Positions 1 to 8,773 of a DNA stretch of 13,915 nt are shown here, piece after piece; the first letter of the stretch is position 1, and the number at the start of each line of letters is the position of its first letter. A model generated the notes under the pieces. The model had not been told where the DNA came from and ran no database searches. It was given only the letters and a program-made list of their open reading frames with translations. Source of the stretch: Euryarchaeota archaeon UBA125 (GTDB lineage Archaea; Thermoplasmatota; Poseidoniia; Poseidoniales; Thalassarchaeaceae); assembly GCA_002502625.1 (NCBI GenBank), contig DAPV01000081.1:1-13915 (forward strand). The letters run 5' to 3'. The position numbers and the translations under genes were made by a program.

Positions 1-516
1 GGATTCATAGAGTTCTGATAATGTACCATCGTTGTTAATTACAATATCAGAAAGTTCAGCTGTAGCTATAAGCGCCTGACCTGAAGAATTTTCTGCTATA
101 GCCTCTGCATCCTCTTGTTTAAGGAAAAATTCGTAGTCGATAGGATCTCCATCTCTTGCTCTTTCTTGCATTCTTTGCCATCTTAAATCCAGAGGAACAT
201 TAACATCGATAAGTAGAAAATCATCTCTAATTCTTAGTGCATGAACTTCATCAGGCGTCCGAATAGAATCAATAATTGTATTTTGCTTTGGGTCCATTCT
301 ATCTAGAAGCATTTCTGCTAATACACCAGCACCTCCCTGAGAACGAAGAGTTCTTCCACCTTGAGTAAGATTTTCTCGAGTAATTTCTTGGTCATTTTCA
401 CGTAACCAATGTCTAATAGCATCAGAGCAAGAACAACCATCCCACCCTTGATTGACAAACCATTCTACGATAGTCGTCTTTCCGGCAGCATTTCGCCCTG
501 TTACCCCTAGAAGCAT
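1..516 (-). CDS. P-loop nucleotide kinase, dephospho-CoA kinase/UPF0200-like (C-terminus cut by window edge)
   Basis: The frame is open from an ATG at 516 to position 1, giving 172 residues with no stop, so the C-terminus lies outside the window. A Walker A loop, GRNAAGKT, sits at residues 7-14, right behind a short beta strand (MLLGVT), the usual layout of small NMP-type kinases. Further marks are IIDSIRTPDEVHAL (about 81-94), an Arg-rich lid-like stretch (LRWQRMQERARDGD, about 111-124) and a C-terminal DIVINNDGTLSELYE. That ending and the 'IR.p.EV' strand resemble the archaeal dephospho-CoA kinase-like/UPF0200 group. The phosphate acceptor cannot be named from this. An in-frame ATG at 579 would add 21 residues and overlap the helicase gene by 29 bp; I prefer 516 because the P-loop then falls at the family's usual distance from the N-terminus. 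A weak GAGAG lies 5 nt upstream. It is probably cotranscribed with the helicase (34 bp gap). Confidence 0.8.
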   Translation of the reverse strand, partial: MLLGVTGRNAAGKTTIVEWFVNQGWDGCSCSDAIRHWLRENDQEITRENLTQGGRTLRSQGGAGVLAEMLLDRMDPKQNTIIDSIRTPDEVHALRIRDDFLLIDVNVPLDLRWQRMQERARDGDPIDYEFFLKQEDAEAIAENSSGQALIATAELSDIVINNDGTLSELYES

Positions 517-550
517 AATACTCTCTAAAGGAGAGACGAAATTATTGTTG

Positions 551-3547
551 TTATTTCCAATATCTGCTAGTTCTTGCATATTGTATCTCTGCATCATGTA
601 TTGCTCTAAGTAATCGTGTTCTATTTCCTGGATCATTTCTTGACAGGATTTTCATTGCAGTTCTTTCTCCTACTCCTCTAGCTACTAGACATAGAACAGC
701 ATCAAGCCCTCTATCTGCAACAAGCTCAGCATTTCTCATCATTCTGTCTCTATCTTTCGGGTCGTGACTTTTCACCCATTCTCTCAATCTTTCTTCCATT
801 GCCTCTACAGATGTAGCCTTTAGCCTACCCCCACAATTACATTGCACTGTTCTTTCAGGTAGTTTTGCAACTCTTCTTCTACTTATATCTCCACAATTCA
901 TACAGATTTGAACAACTCTTTCATTCAATAGTCTTTCTTCTACCTGAGTTCTAATTTCTTCATCAGTAAAATTAGGCAATAGTAAGTCCTTTTGAGCTCT
1001 ATCTGAGATTCCTAATGGGCCACTGGGAGTTGCTTCAAGTTTGATATAGTCCTGTTGCAACGCTCTTAACACATCTTCTGTTCCAGAGATATCTAATCTT
1101 TCATGGAACAATTTGTCTAATGCTTCAATCATCAAAGGAGTATTTTTGTATCTTTTTATTATACCTCTAACATTTACATTCCTAGGATCTATTCCCCTCG
1201 AAATCACACCCATTATTTTTGCAGTTTCAACTACACGTGAGCGAAGAGCACGACTATTCGGAGTAGTCATTCTCAGTATTGTTTCTATTGAATCAGGACT
1301 TGTTTCTAATAACCAAGTTTCAATATGCTTGATTGTTAATCCAGGAACCATTAGATGGATTCTGTATGGGTCGACAATTGTTCTCCCCATTTTTCCATCA
1401 ATCATTGAAGCCATTGCTTGAAGAAAATCAGACAATGTTTGGTTGATTTTTGTACCTTGACATGTATTCAATACAATAGCATCTGCTTGGTACTCAAGAG
1501 TCCAAAATCCTGCATGAGGAATATATCCCGTTGATTCTAGATGTTCCATTACAGAAGAGGAGAATCGTTCCATTGCTTCTTGAGAAATATCATATTCTTC
1601 TAATGTTGAATTAATCAGTCCACCTGTTAAGTGATCTGCTGCATTTTTCTGAGGAAAATCTAATCCCCCAAATTCCTTTGAAATAAGTATTCTCATTCTT
1701 CCTACTTCTCTTGCAACTCCTTCAGGAACTGGTGGTAGTTCACCAAACCATAGTGGAGCATCCGCCTTCATTGCGGTTGGAATAACAGTTAGTTCACTTG
1801 CTTCAGGATCAGCATCAATAATCATCCATGTTCTTCCAGCCATAACAAACAAATTTGCTGCTTCATCATCTTGAATTCCCATTACAAATGCTTCATCGAG
1901 AGTCCCAATTATCCGTCTACTCACTGAATCTCTAACTCGGTAACGTTCAGAATCTGGAATCATTGAAACACCTCTGTTTCTTACTTCAGCTGCCTTTCCA
2001 CTCGGTCCATACCATCCATTTTCTTTCAATTCATTAGGGACCAATTTTTTCATTTTCTCAACTAGTATTCGTTGTTTATTATCTGACATCAGTTCAAATT
2101 CTTCAATTGAAGGCCTTTCAGAAGGTACATCATCACTTGATTCTACCAATTTTTTCCATAATTTTGGTGGCCATCTCAGAGGATCACTCTCCTTAAAATT
2201 TTCAACCAATCTTACTAGTCTTCTATCATCCAGTAGACGCAAAAGATCCATTGTATCATCATGTTTCCATCCATCAAATAAATGGCTTTTTCTCAATAAT
2301 GATGTAGCTTGATCACATCGAACCCATCCCTCTTGAAGTGACAATAGAACTAATTGATTTGTAGCAACACTTCTAGGATGATATCTCCAAGAAATTGGTT
2401 CAATTTGTTTTGATTTAGCCATTCTTGCTATTGCTGCACCTTCTGCAATATCATCTATTTTCCAAGCTACTAGATCTCCTCTTCCTACCCCTCCAAGAAC
2501 ATGTTCTGCTCTTCCAACTCGTTGTAACATTCTATCTACAGCACGAGGACTCTCAATTTGGTGAACTCTTTTGATACTCCCTACATCAATTCCTAATTCC
2601 ATACTACTGGTGCATATCATTGCATTTAATTCACCATTTTGTAATTGATTCTCCATATCCATTCTTGTTTCAGAAGCTAAACTGCCATGGTGTACTCCAA
2701 TTTCTAAATCTGGATTTATGTCTCTCATTCTCATTGCAACCGTTTCTGCAGAATTTCTACTATTGACGAAGATTAGTGCAGGACTTTCATCTTCAACTAA
2801 TTTGGTTATATGTCTTAGAGATGCTACCGATTCTGCACTAGTTCTCCAATCAAGTGCCAATATCTTATCGTCAGGTGAAGGCAGTGGGGCATGCACTCTG
2901 ATTTTTGTTTCTCTAGGTGCATCTCCGTATACAATTTGAGCATCCTCTGACAACCATTTTGCGACTTCTTGAGGATTCCCAACTGTAGCAGATAATCCAA
3001 TCCGTTGAATTTTATTTGGAGATAAAGCTTGAATTCTTTCTATTGCAAGAAGAAGTTGAGAACCCCTTTCTGAAGCGGCAAGATCGTGTACTTCATCTAC
3101 AATAATTGCTTTTATTTTTTTTAGATGTTCACGTAGTCTAGAACCTAATAACATAATTTGTAGAGTTTCAGGAGTTGTTATCCAAAGATGAGGAGGTTTT
3201 CTCGATTGTCGTTGTCTTTCTGAATTAGGGGTATCACCATGTCGAAGGGCAACTTTCAGATTTAATGGTTCGAACAATTCAGGTAATCTTCGATCAATAT
3301 CTCGATTTAGAGCACGAAGTGGAGTGATGTAAATAATACAACTTTCATCCCATTTTTCAGAAGTTGCCATAGATAAGAGAGGTAATGCCGCAGCTTCAGT
3401 CTTTCCAGACCCAGTTGGAGCAATTAATAGTACATCATTTCCTTCAATTATTGCAGGAATAGAATATTTTTGAATAGGAGTAGGATTCCAACCTTTTTTT
3501 TCAACAATTTGACTTACATTTGGATGTAATAAATCCCAATCAGGCAT
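551..3547 (-). CDS. lhr: Lhr-type superfamily 2 DNA/RNA helicase
   Basis: This is a large ATP-dependent helicase of the Lhr/Ski2-like group, which acts in DNA repair and RNA metabolism. Residue numbers count from a GTG at 3553. A Q-motif region (TPIQKYSIPAI) is near 25, Walker A APTGSGKT at 45-52, TPLRALNRD at 77-85, the DEVH box at 153-156, SAT at 188-190, VNSRNSAETVA near 263, TSSMELGIDVG at 315-325 and motif VI QRVGRAEH at 344-351. The long part after about 380 fits the Lhr winged-helix and C-terminal domains. Near the end, Cys884, Cys887, Cys905 and Cys907 form a CxxC...CxC zinc-ribbon-like knuckle, followed by a helix-hairpin-helix-like stretch (VARGVGERTAMKIL, about 957-970). Length (about 1000 residues) is at the upper end for archaeal Lhr. 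ATG 3547 is preferred; GTG 3553 is the alternative. It follows the giant surface gene on the same strand, with no obvious functional link to it. Confidence 0.93.
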   Translation of the reverse strand: MPDWDLLHPNVSQIVEKKGWNPTPIQKYSIPAIIEGNDVLLIAPTGSGKTEAAALPLLSMATSEKWDESCIIYITPLRALNRDIDRRLPELFEPLNLKVALRHGDTPNSERQRQSRKPPHLWITTPETLQIMLLGSRLREHLKKIKAIIVDEVHDLAASERGSQLLLAIERIQALSPNKIQRIGLSATVGNPQEVAKWLSEDAQIVYGDAPRETKIRVHAPLPSPDDKILALDWRTSAESVASLRHITKLVEDESPALIFVNSRNSAETVAMRMRDINPDLEIGVHHGSLASETRMDMENQLQNGELNAMICTSSMELGIDVGSIKRVHQIESPRAVDRMLQRVGRAEHVLGGVGRGDLVAWKIDDIAEGAAIARMAKSKQIEPISWRYHPRSVATNQLVLLSLQEGWVRCDQATSLLRKSHLFDGWKHDDTMDLLRLLDDRRLVRLVENFKESDPLRWPPKLWKKLVESSDDVPSERPSIEEFELMSDNKQRILVEKMKKLVPNELKENGWYGPSGKAAEVRNRGVSMIPDSERYRVRDSVSRRIIGTLDEAFVMGIQDDEAANLFVMAGRTWMIIDADPEASELTVIPTAMKADAPLWFGELPPVPEGVAREVGRMRILISKEFGGLDFPQKNAADHLTGGLINSTLEEYDISQEAMERFSSSVMEHLESTGYIPHAGFWTLEYQADAIVLNTCQGTKINQTLSDFLQAMASMIDGKMGRTIVDPYRIHLMVPGLTIKHIETWLLETSPDSIETILRMTTPNSRALRSRVVETAKIMGVISRGIDPRNVNVRGIIKRYKNTPLMIEALDKLFHERLDISGTEDVLRALQQDYIKLEATPSGPLGISDRAQKDLLLPNFTDEEIRTQVEERLLNERVVQICMNCGDISRRRVAKLPERTVQCNCGGRLKATSVEAMEERLREWVKSHDPKDRDRMMRNAELVADRGLDAVLCLVARGVGERTAMKILSRNDPGNRTRLLRAIHDAEIQYARTSRYWK

Positions 3548-3560
3548 ATTCACTCGTCCT

Positions 3561-3576
3561 AAATTGAATAAAAAAT
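3561..3576 (-). promoter_or_regulatory. T-run/TATA-like element between the surface gene and lhr
   Basis: In the short spacer between the stop of the giant gene (3595) and the start of lhr, the minus strand reads TTTTTTATTCAATTT. A run of T just after a stop is typical of archaeal transcription termination. The same AT box is centred about 23-25 nt upstream of ATG 3547, the distance expected for a TATA box driving a leaderless transcript. It could therefore end one unit and start the next. This is inferred from position and composition only; readthrough of all three genes is equally possible. Confidence 0.3.
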
Positions 3577-3594
3577 GTTCAACCCATTAGGAAG

Positions 3595-6500
3595 TTATTC
3601 CCATCCCTCTTCATCGTCTTCATCATCTTCATATTCATCATCATCTTCATATTGATCTTCTTCAAACAATAAATTAACAAAATCATCATCCATTGCGTCT
3701 TTATTCATTTGACGAATACTTACGTAAGTTACTGTGGGAACCACAATCATAGCAATCACGATAAGAAGAATTGTCAGAGGATTTTGTCTTGCTTGTTCTA
3801 TCCAACCAAGTCCCCATCCATATGCGACGTCGATTCCAACAGAAATAGCATTATCTTGTTCATCAATTTCATCGATTTCATTACTTGAATCTACAACGAC
3901 TCTTATTCTTTCAATTCCTTCTTCAGCATCCCATATCGTATCGATATAAATTGTATCTCCTTCCTCAATTTTATCAATTCGTTGGGTATTGAATGGTTCT
4001 GTTGCATCACCTGCGAAGAAAGATACATCGAATGAGGCATTCAATGGACCACCTAAATTGGTAAGATACATACGTAATTCAACATCAGTCCCTACGCTAA
4101 CACGTTCTTTGTCTGTGTCTAATCTAATTGCTCTTAATTCTGGACTTCTATCCGCGCCCAACGTGACCCAAGCAAGATCTAAATCATTATCCAGATTAGT
4201 TGGCTCCCGAACAGGATCACTTTCACTATTGCTTGTTTGTGGGAATGTATTTCCTGCCGCATCTTCACCTGTGATATAGAATCCAACAATATATCCACTT
4301 CTTGGAATAACTAATCCTCCACTAGTTAAATCTACAGTTCCAGTCCAAAGAATTAGGTCATCCTGTAGTTCCATTGAGAGAACAGAGTATCCGGCGGCGA
4401 TAGTGGTAGTTCCATCTCTCATAACCCAGTGAACTTGTTGAGGAGCTTGTGCTAGGTCAGAACATCGTTGATCGGACGGGTCATTTACACATTCTTCAGT
4501 TCCTAAGAAAGCAACATTTACTTCGGTTAGGTCTTGTTGGATTCCAATATCAATAATGTCTACAGGGAGAATTCTATGGATTACCCTAGGTGGAGTGTGA
4601 TCCACGCTAAGTTGTAACGTGGTTGAAACTGAATTTCTAGTCATATCTTCTCCCCTTCCTGGGATACCTGTAATTCCTGTTAGGAAAGTTCGAGTTTCGG
4701 CTGAAGCAAGAGTAGGAGCAGCGCTTAATGGGACTTCTACCATGTAATCTCCATTTTCTGTAAGGCTACCGTCTGACCACATTTGGACTCCGTCAAATAC
4801 CTCTACAACTATTCCCAGATTATTTGGTGGAGGAGTTTGAGAATTTTCATACACTACCCGACCAGTCCACTGAATTCTATCATCTGCTCTAATAGATGTT
4901 GAACTATCTATAGGGCCAACTCGAGGATGCATAACATCTGTGACTGTGTAACTAGTTGGATCAAGAACCAGATCGTTTTCTACATGGAATGTTCTGTCAA
5001 CGAATTCAATTCTTCTCATACTAGCTCCAAGCTGTTTGTATTCAAATGCTAAGTCACTAATCTCTTCATCTGGCCAATCCCATGATACCTTAAAGCGGAA
5101 ATCAATGAGAATCCATGGGAGTCCCGTATCATTACTTATTGTCGTAGCTTCGCTATTTTGTAGAATTTCTATGTATTCTGAATCACTCCAAAATGTATTG
5201 TTCCTACCTGAAAAAGAAATAGATTGCTTATCTCTTTCTGGATCTGGACCTTCAAAGTCGAAAATCAAACTAATAATCTCAAAATCAATAATACCATTAG
5301 CATCAACTAAGCCTGTAGTAATTATTTGTTCTGTTCCTGCGAAAATAGCATCTCCATCATTGTGTCCTGACCAATGCAGTCCAGTAAATACTGACTCCAT
5401 ATCTTTTCTAGTTCGGTATGTTGCAAGATCTGAAGAAAATCCAGGTCCTTCTCCAGATTCTAGAAGATTACCTGCGGGGTCATTTCCTGTTACATAGTAG
5501 GATACGGATGCTAAGTTTGGATTACGACTATCATCAATAGTAGTGAAGAATCTTTTATTTTCTGCTGTTGTTGAATTTACCATACTTCGATTTACGTATT
5601 CATCCGAATCTGCAATTCCATTTCGATTAATATCATGATCTGCCTCAACCCAATAATGGAGTGTAAGTTCTTTGGGATCTCCAACAGCATCTTCTACATC
5701 GATAATAATTGATTGATCGTATCTTGCAGCAACATAATCATCTTGTTTTGGCATGTTGTGAGTAATTTCTGGTGATGTACCGTCAATAAAGAATGTACGT
5801 CGAGACTCAGGACCTGGTGGAATAACTAATGTTGGGTCCCTTTCATTGTATGTTTGAACTTCGTAAGTAATTCCCCCTGGTATGTCAATTTCAGGCACTG
5901 TTAAACTAATGAAAAATGAACCATCTGGATTATTCTGGTCTTTCCATGAAGATTGAACGAAATCTCCCTGTTCTCCTTTTTGAGCAATTTGTACATCAAA
6001 TACAGAATTTAATGGAGTATCTTCAGTGTTTGAAAACCACATCTGTCCTTGGAAGAAAATTGTCTCCCCAGCAGAAATCCAAGCCCCATCTGTTAGATTT
6101 TGGCTAGTAACTATTCCTTCTGCATCTCTAATCCCTAACCAACCTAGACCATATGATTGATTCACGATAATTCCAGTGTTTACTGTATCAGACAACATGG
6201 CAGGTGTCAATCCTTGGTCATCTGTGCACGTGACTCTAAACCCTACATTATTCTGTTCAGGGAATTCGCTTGTTACTCTAAATCTCCAGTGTATTTCAAA
6301 AATTCCGTTATTATTTGTTGTATATGTACCACCTTCTTGACCTGGTTGAATTGGAATAATCCAATCAGCTGGATCGTCGTCCATTAAGGTGCCTGTATCT
6401 GACCAAGTAAGAGATGGAGAGTCAGAATTTGGAGATGCAACGAAATCTAGAGTTGCTCCAGAAATTCCAGTAGCACCTTCTCCAATAACATGTCTAGTTA

Positions 6501-8631
6501 CTACTTCGTAGGCTTGACTACGTTCATGAAGAACCATGCCTTCATCCCAAATGATATCGAGATTTACAGTTTGCATGGTGTAGGTTAGTTGGAATGAATT
6601 AATTTTGACAAGTCCAGGCGCAGTCGATGAAAGTGTAATTGGAATAGTAATAGTTCCAACTCCAGTACCTGGAATTTGCGAATTAATCGCATTCAAAATG
6701 TTATTGTTACTAACATCTCTGATTCCAAGAAGAGTACCTTGTTCTTGCCATTCATTACTTCCATCATCTCCAATATCCATTTTCACATTTTGTGGTGCTT
6801 GACTAAATATTTGGATATTCAAATCTTCTAAAGTTGGAGTATAGGTGCCACCAGATCCAGTGTAGAAATAGATATAGAAATAAATGTATGAACTAGTCCC
6901 AGATAATGAAATAGTTTGTCCAGGAGTTTGAACAGTATACTGCGATCCTAACTGGAAATACATATTGAAGTATGACCCACCTGGAGTTGTTGAATTCCAC
7001 CAAACTTTTGCTGCTACTGGAGAAGTTCCAGTTGTACCTAGATACTTGTAACCGCGAATATATCCACTTGAAGAGTAACTAGACACATATGTCAGTTGAA
7101 CTCTATCAAGTACTGGTGAAACAGTATTATTTGTTCCATTTAGATATGCTCGCCATTTTACTTGATTTCCTGCATTAGTGAATGATATTTGGGTATTAAG
7201 AGAAGCAGATATCCACGAATTTCCTCCATCTACACTAACTTCAATTTCAACAGATGTACCCGCAGGTTCGTATGTAATTAAACCACTAAGCGTAATTGCA
7301 TTAATAGAAGATCCTAGATTTGTTGTAGATCCTATTGCAATACTATTTGATTGTGAAGAAGATCGTTGTTCAAATGTAGAACCAATTCCTGAAGAAAGCA
7401 CAGTTCTAGATATTGTTGATGGACAGTAACTAGTTATAGCTGTATAGAAGCAAGAATAGAGGACTTCGCCTTCTCCGTTATCTGCAATTCCATAATGTCC
7501 TTTCCCGTTTAGAGTGATTGAACCCTGAAAGTCAACCCAAGCCCCTGCATTATGTAAAACGAAGTGAGTAGATGAAGAAGTTCTGTACGAATTAACCAGT
7601 ATTCGTGGATAGTTAACTGTTAACCCTGAAATTGTTCCAGAAAGAGTAGTACTCGTAGCTAAATATGTTATCGAAGTTGCAGTAGTAGGGTTCGAACGAG
7701 AAACATTCCAAAGGTTGTAAGAGATAGAACCAGAGCTTGAACGAACCAAAACCTTGAGATCATCAGTTTCAGGGTCTATGGCAATCCCTACTGGGTACGT
7801 AGAAGTACTGGACATAGTCCAGTCGCCAACACAACTCCAAGTAGAATCAGAAACTGTCCATTTTGAAATTCTTCTATAGTTGTAAGAAACTGCCCAGACT
7901 GTGTCTTCTCCATCTGATGCTAGATCATAAAGAGTATACAATGCTTGACTATTACAGCTATTGTATTGCTTTGTAACAGAATTTACTACAGTTGAAGAAG
8001 ATGAATTATACGAATTAATAGCTGGAGTTTGATACACTGAACTAGATTGATAATTGCTCGTGAATAACGTATCTCCAACCTTCACTAAGGCGCCCGGATA
8101 ATTCCAATTCATCGAATTCGGTACAGTCATGGAGTTACTATTGATTGTTGGACTAATATATCCTTGATCACCATTTGCAGCGAACCTACCTGTAGTGTTA
8201 TGATATGATGAAGAAGCACTATCCCAATCTCGAGAGGCAGCAAGATTGTTGGTATTAGTTGATTCTTGAGTATTCAGTGTCATTTCATCATTTTCTACCT
8301 TCAAGTTATTCCTATACCAACTGGAGAAGTATGTTCCTGTAAACGATGTAGAAGAAGTTCCAGCTCCTCCAAATTCGCTATTTGTTGAGCGATTTTCCCA
8401 TTGAGTATTTTGAGCAGTTCCTTCTATCGAGAATCTTGCTTGTGTTACCGAAGCACCATATGGGAGAGTAATTCCTGGTGTTTGAGCATCACCGCCAGTA
8501 GCACTTGTGAAACTATGACTGAAGGTCGTCGTTCCATCTGCAAATTGTGTTTCAGTTGTTGCAGCTGATACAAGTGGAGACATAGACATCGAAATAAATA
8601 GAAATAGAACAAATATTGCCGACCTCCTCAT
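3595..8631 (-). CDS. Giant secreted, membrane-anchored surface protein with Ig-like and CARDB domains
   Basis: A 1678-residue exported protein. The N-terminus is a Sec signal peptide: MRR, a hydrophobic core (AIFVLFLFI) and a likely cut after VSA at residue 23. Residues about 90-450 are rich in Ser, Thr, Asn and Tyr, with beta-propeller-like stretches such as DGEDTVWAVS (about 240-249). Residues about 450-690 look like beta-sandwich modules (EIEVSVDGGNSW at 462-473; DIGDDGSNEWQEQG near 619-632). Two later modules start TSPEI (952) and TPPRV (1346) and end in Ig-like DPAGN (1051) and DAAGN (1457). An EF-hand-like loop, DINRNGIADSDE (1000-1011), may bind calcium. A CARDB-like domain covers about 1485-1602, ending in SSNEIDEIDEQDN. 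A TM helix (about 1617-1640) and an acidic tail (1649-1678) end the protein, so most of it should lie outside the cell. Many NxS/T sequons suggest N-glycosylation. The ligand is unknown; cell-surface or adhesion roles are guesses. Confidence 0.85.
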   Translation of the reverse strand: MRRSAIFVLFLFISMSMSPLVSAATTETQFADGTTTFSHSFTSATGGDAQTPGITLPYGASVTQARFSIEGTAQNTQWENRSTNSEFGGAGTSSTSFTGTYFSSWYRNNLKVENDEMTLNTQESTNTNNLAASRDWDSASSSYHNTTGRFAANGDQGYISPTINSNSMTVPNSMNWNYPGALVKVGDTLFTSNYQSSSVYQTPAINSYNSSSSTVVNSVTKQYNSCNSQALYTLYDLASDGEDTVWAVSYNYRRISKWTVSDSTWSCVGDWTMSSTSTYPVGIAIDPETDDLKVLVRSSSGSISYNLWNVSRSNPTTATSITYLATSTTLSGTISGLTVNYPRILVNSYRTSSSTHFVLHNAGAWVDFQGSITLNGKGHYGIADNGEGEVLYSCFYTAITSYCPSTISRTVLSSGIGSTFEQRSSSQSNSIAIGSTTNLGSSINAITLSGLITYEPAGTSVEIEVSVDGGNSWISASLNTQISFTNAGNQVKWRAYLNGTNNTVSPVLDRVQLTYVSSYSSSGYIRGYKYLGTTGTSPVAAKVWWNSTTPGGSYFNMYFQLGSQYTVQTPGQTISLSGTSSYIYFYIYFYTGSGGTYTPTLEDLNIQIFSQAPQNVKMDIGDDGSNEWQEQGTLLGIRDVSNNNILNAINSQIPGTGVGTITIPITLSSTAPGLVKINSFQLTYTMQTVNLDIIWDEGMVLHERSQAYEVVTRHVIGEGATGISGATLDFVASPNSDSPSLTWSDTGTLMDDDPADWIIPIQPGQEGGTYTTNNNGIFEIHWRFRVTSEFPEQNNVGFRVTCTDDQGLTPAMLSDTVNTGIIVNQSYGLGWLGIRDAEGIVTSQNLTDGAWISAGETIFFQGQMWFSNTEDTPLNSVFDVQIAQKGEQGDFVQSSWKDQNNPDGSFFISLTVPEIDIPGGITYEVQTYNERDPTLVIPPGPESRRTFFIDGTSPEITHNMPKQDDYVAARYDQSIIIDVEDAVGDPKELTLHYWVEADHDINRNGIADSDEYVNRSMVNSTTAENKRFFTTIDDSRNPNLASVSYYVTGNDPAGNLLESGEGPGFSSDLATYRTRKDMESVFTGLHWSGHNDGDAIFAGTEQIITTGLVDANGIIDFEIISLIFDFEGPDPERDKQSISFSGRNNTFWSDSEYIEILQNSEATTISNDTGLPWILIDFRFKVSWDWPDEEISDLAFEYKQLGASMRRIEFVDRTFHVENDLVLDPTSYTVTDVMHPRVGPIDSSTSIRADDRIQWTGRVVYENSQTPPPNNLGIVVEVFDGVQMWSDGSLTENGDYMVEVPLSAAPTLASAETRTFLTGITGIPGRGEDMTRNSVSTTLQLSVDHTPPRVIHRILPVDIIDIGIQQDLTEVNVAFLGTEECVNDPSDQRCSDLAQAPQQVHWVMRDGTTTIAAGYSVLSMELQDDLILWTGTVDLTSGGLVIPRSGYIVGFYITGEDAAGNTFPQTSNSESDPVREPTNLDNDLDLAWVTLGADRSPELRAIRLDTDKERVSVGTDVELRMYLTNLGGPLNASFDVSFFAGDATEPFNTQRIDKIEEGDTIYIDTIWDAEEGIERIRVVVDSSNEIDEIDEQDNAISVGIDVAYGWGLGWIEQARQNPLTILLIVIAMIVVPTVTYVSIRQMNKDAMDDDFVNLLFEEDQYEDDDEYEDDEDDEEGWE
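3621..3653. repeat. Short tandem direct repeat encoding the acidic tail
   Basis: The 15-bp word CATCATCTTCATATT occurs at 3621-3635 and again at 3639-3653, an 18-bp period, inside a TCATCx-rich tract. On the minus strand it encodes the alternating Asp/Glu/Tyr run at the C-terminus of the giant protein (YEDDDEYEDDEDD). The period is a multiple of three, so copy-number change would keep the frame. It looks like a coding microsatellite, not a regulatory element. Confidence 0.65.
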
Positions 8632-8637
8632 AGCCTA

Positions 8638-8643
8638 ACCTCC
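8638..8643 (-). promoter_or_regulatory. Strong Shine-Dalgarno site of the giant surface gene
   Basis: The minus strand reads GGAGGT six nucleotides before the ATG at 8631. This is a full match to the archaeal anti-SD core with ideal spacing, and it fixes the start just before the signal peptide. Most other starts in the window lack such a site, so this gene is translated from a leadered, SD-dependent message. Confidence 0.75.
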
Positions 8644-8773
8644 GGTGATGTCCTACTGTAAATGAATAAACATATCAACATGGCGTCGTATGGTCATAGA
8701 AAATTAAAGTCAATTTTGAGACTAATTATGCGAAAGTAGAATACAATTGAACTTACAGGAATGGTTGATTATC
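8644..8773. promoter_or_regulatory. Divergent promoter region between the surface gene and the signal peptidase operon
   Basis: This AT-rich spacer separates two divergent units, so both promoters should lie here. On the minus strand CTTTAATTTT (about 8701-8710) is a TATA-like box that would give a leader of roughly 50 nt carrying the GGAGGT site. On the plus strand ACTAATTATG (about 8721-8730) would put a start of transcription near 8750, about 20-25 nt before ATG 8774. Box assignments are by eye and uncertain. I see no clear palindromic operator. Confidence 0.4.

Noticed and set aside
3601..3660. TCA-rich tract considered as a CRISPR or regulatory repeat
   Set aside because: The copies are 15 bp with 3-bp gaps, lie inside a coding frame and encode acidic residues, so they are a coding microsatellite.
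5036..5497. 153-residue plus-strand open frame inside the giant gene
   Set aside because: It is a mirror of the giant gene's coding strand, has no start signal or recognisable motif, and its composition follows the antisense codons.
8747..8773. TTG start for the four-TM protein
   Set aside because: The added residues precede a natural ATG followed by a basic MARRGKK start, and no SD supports TTG 8747.
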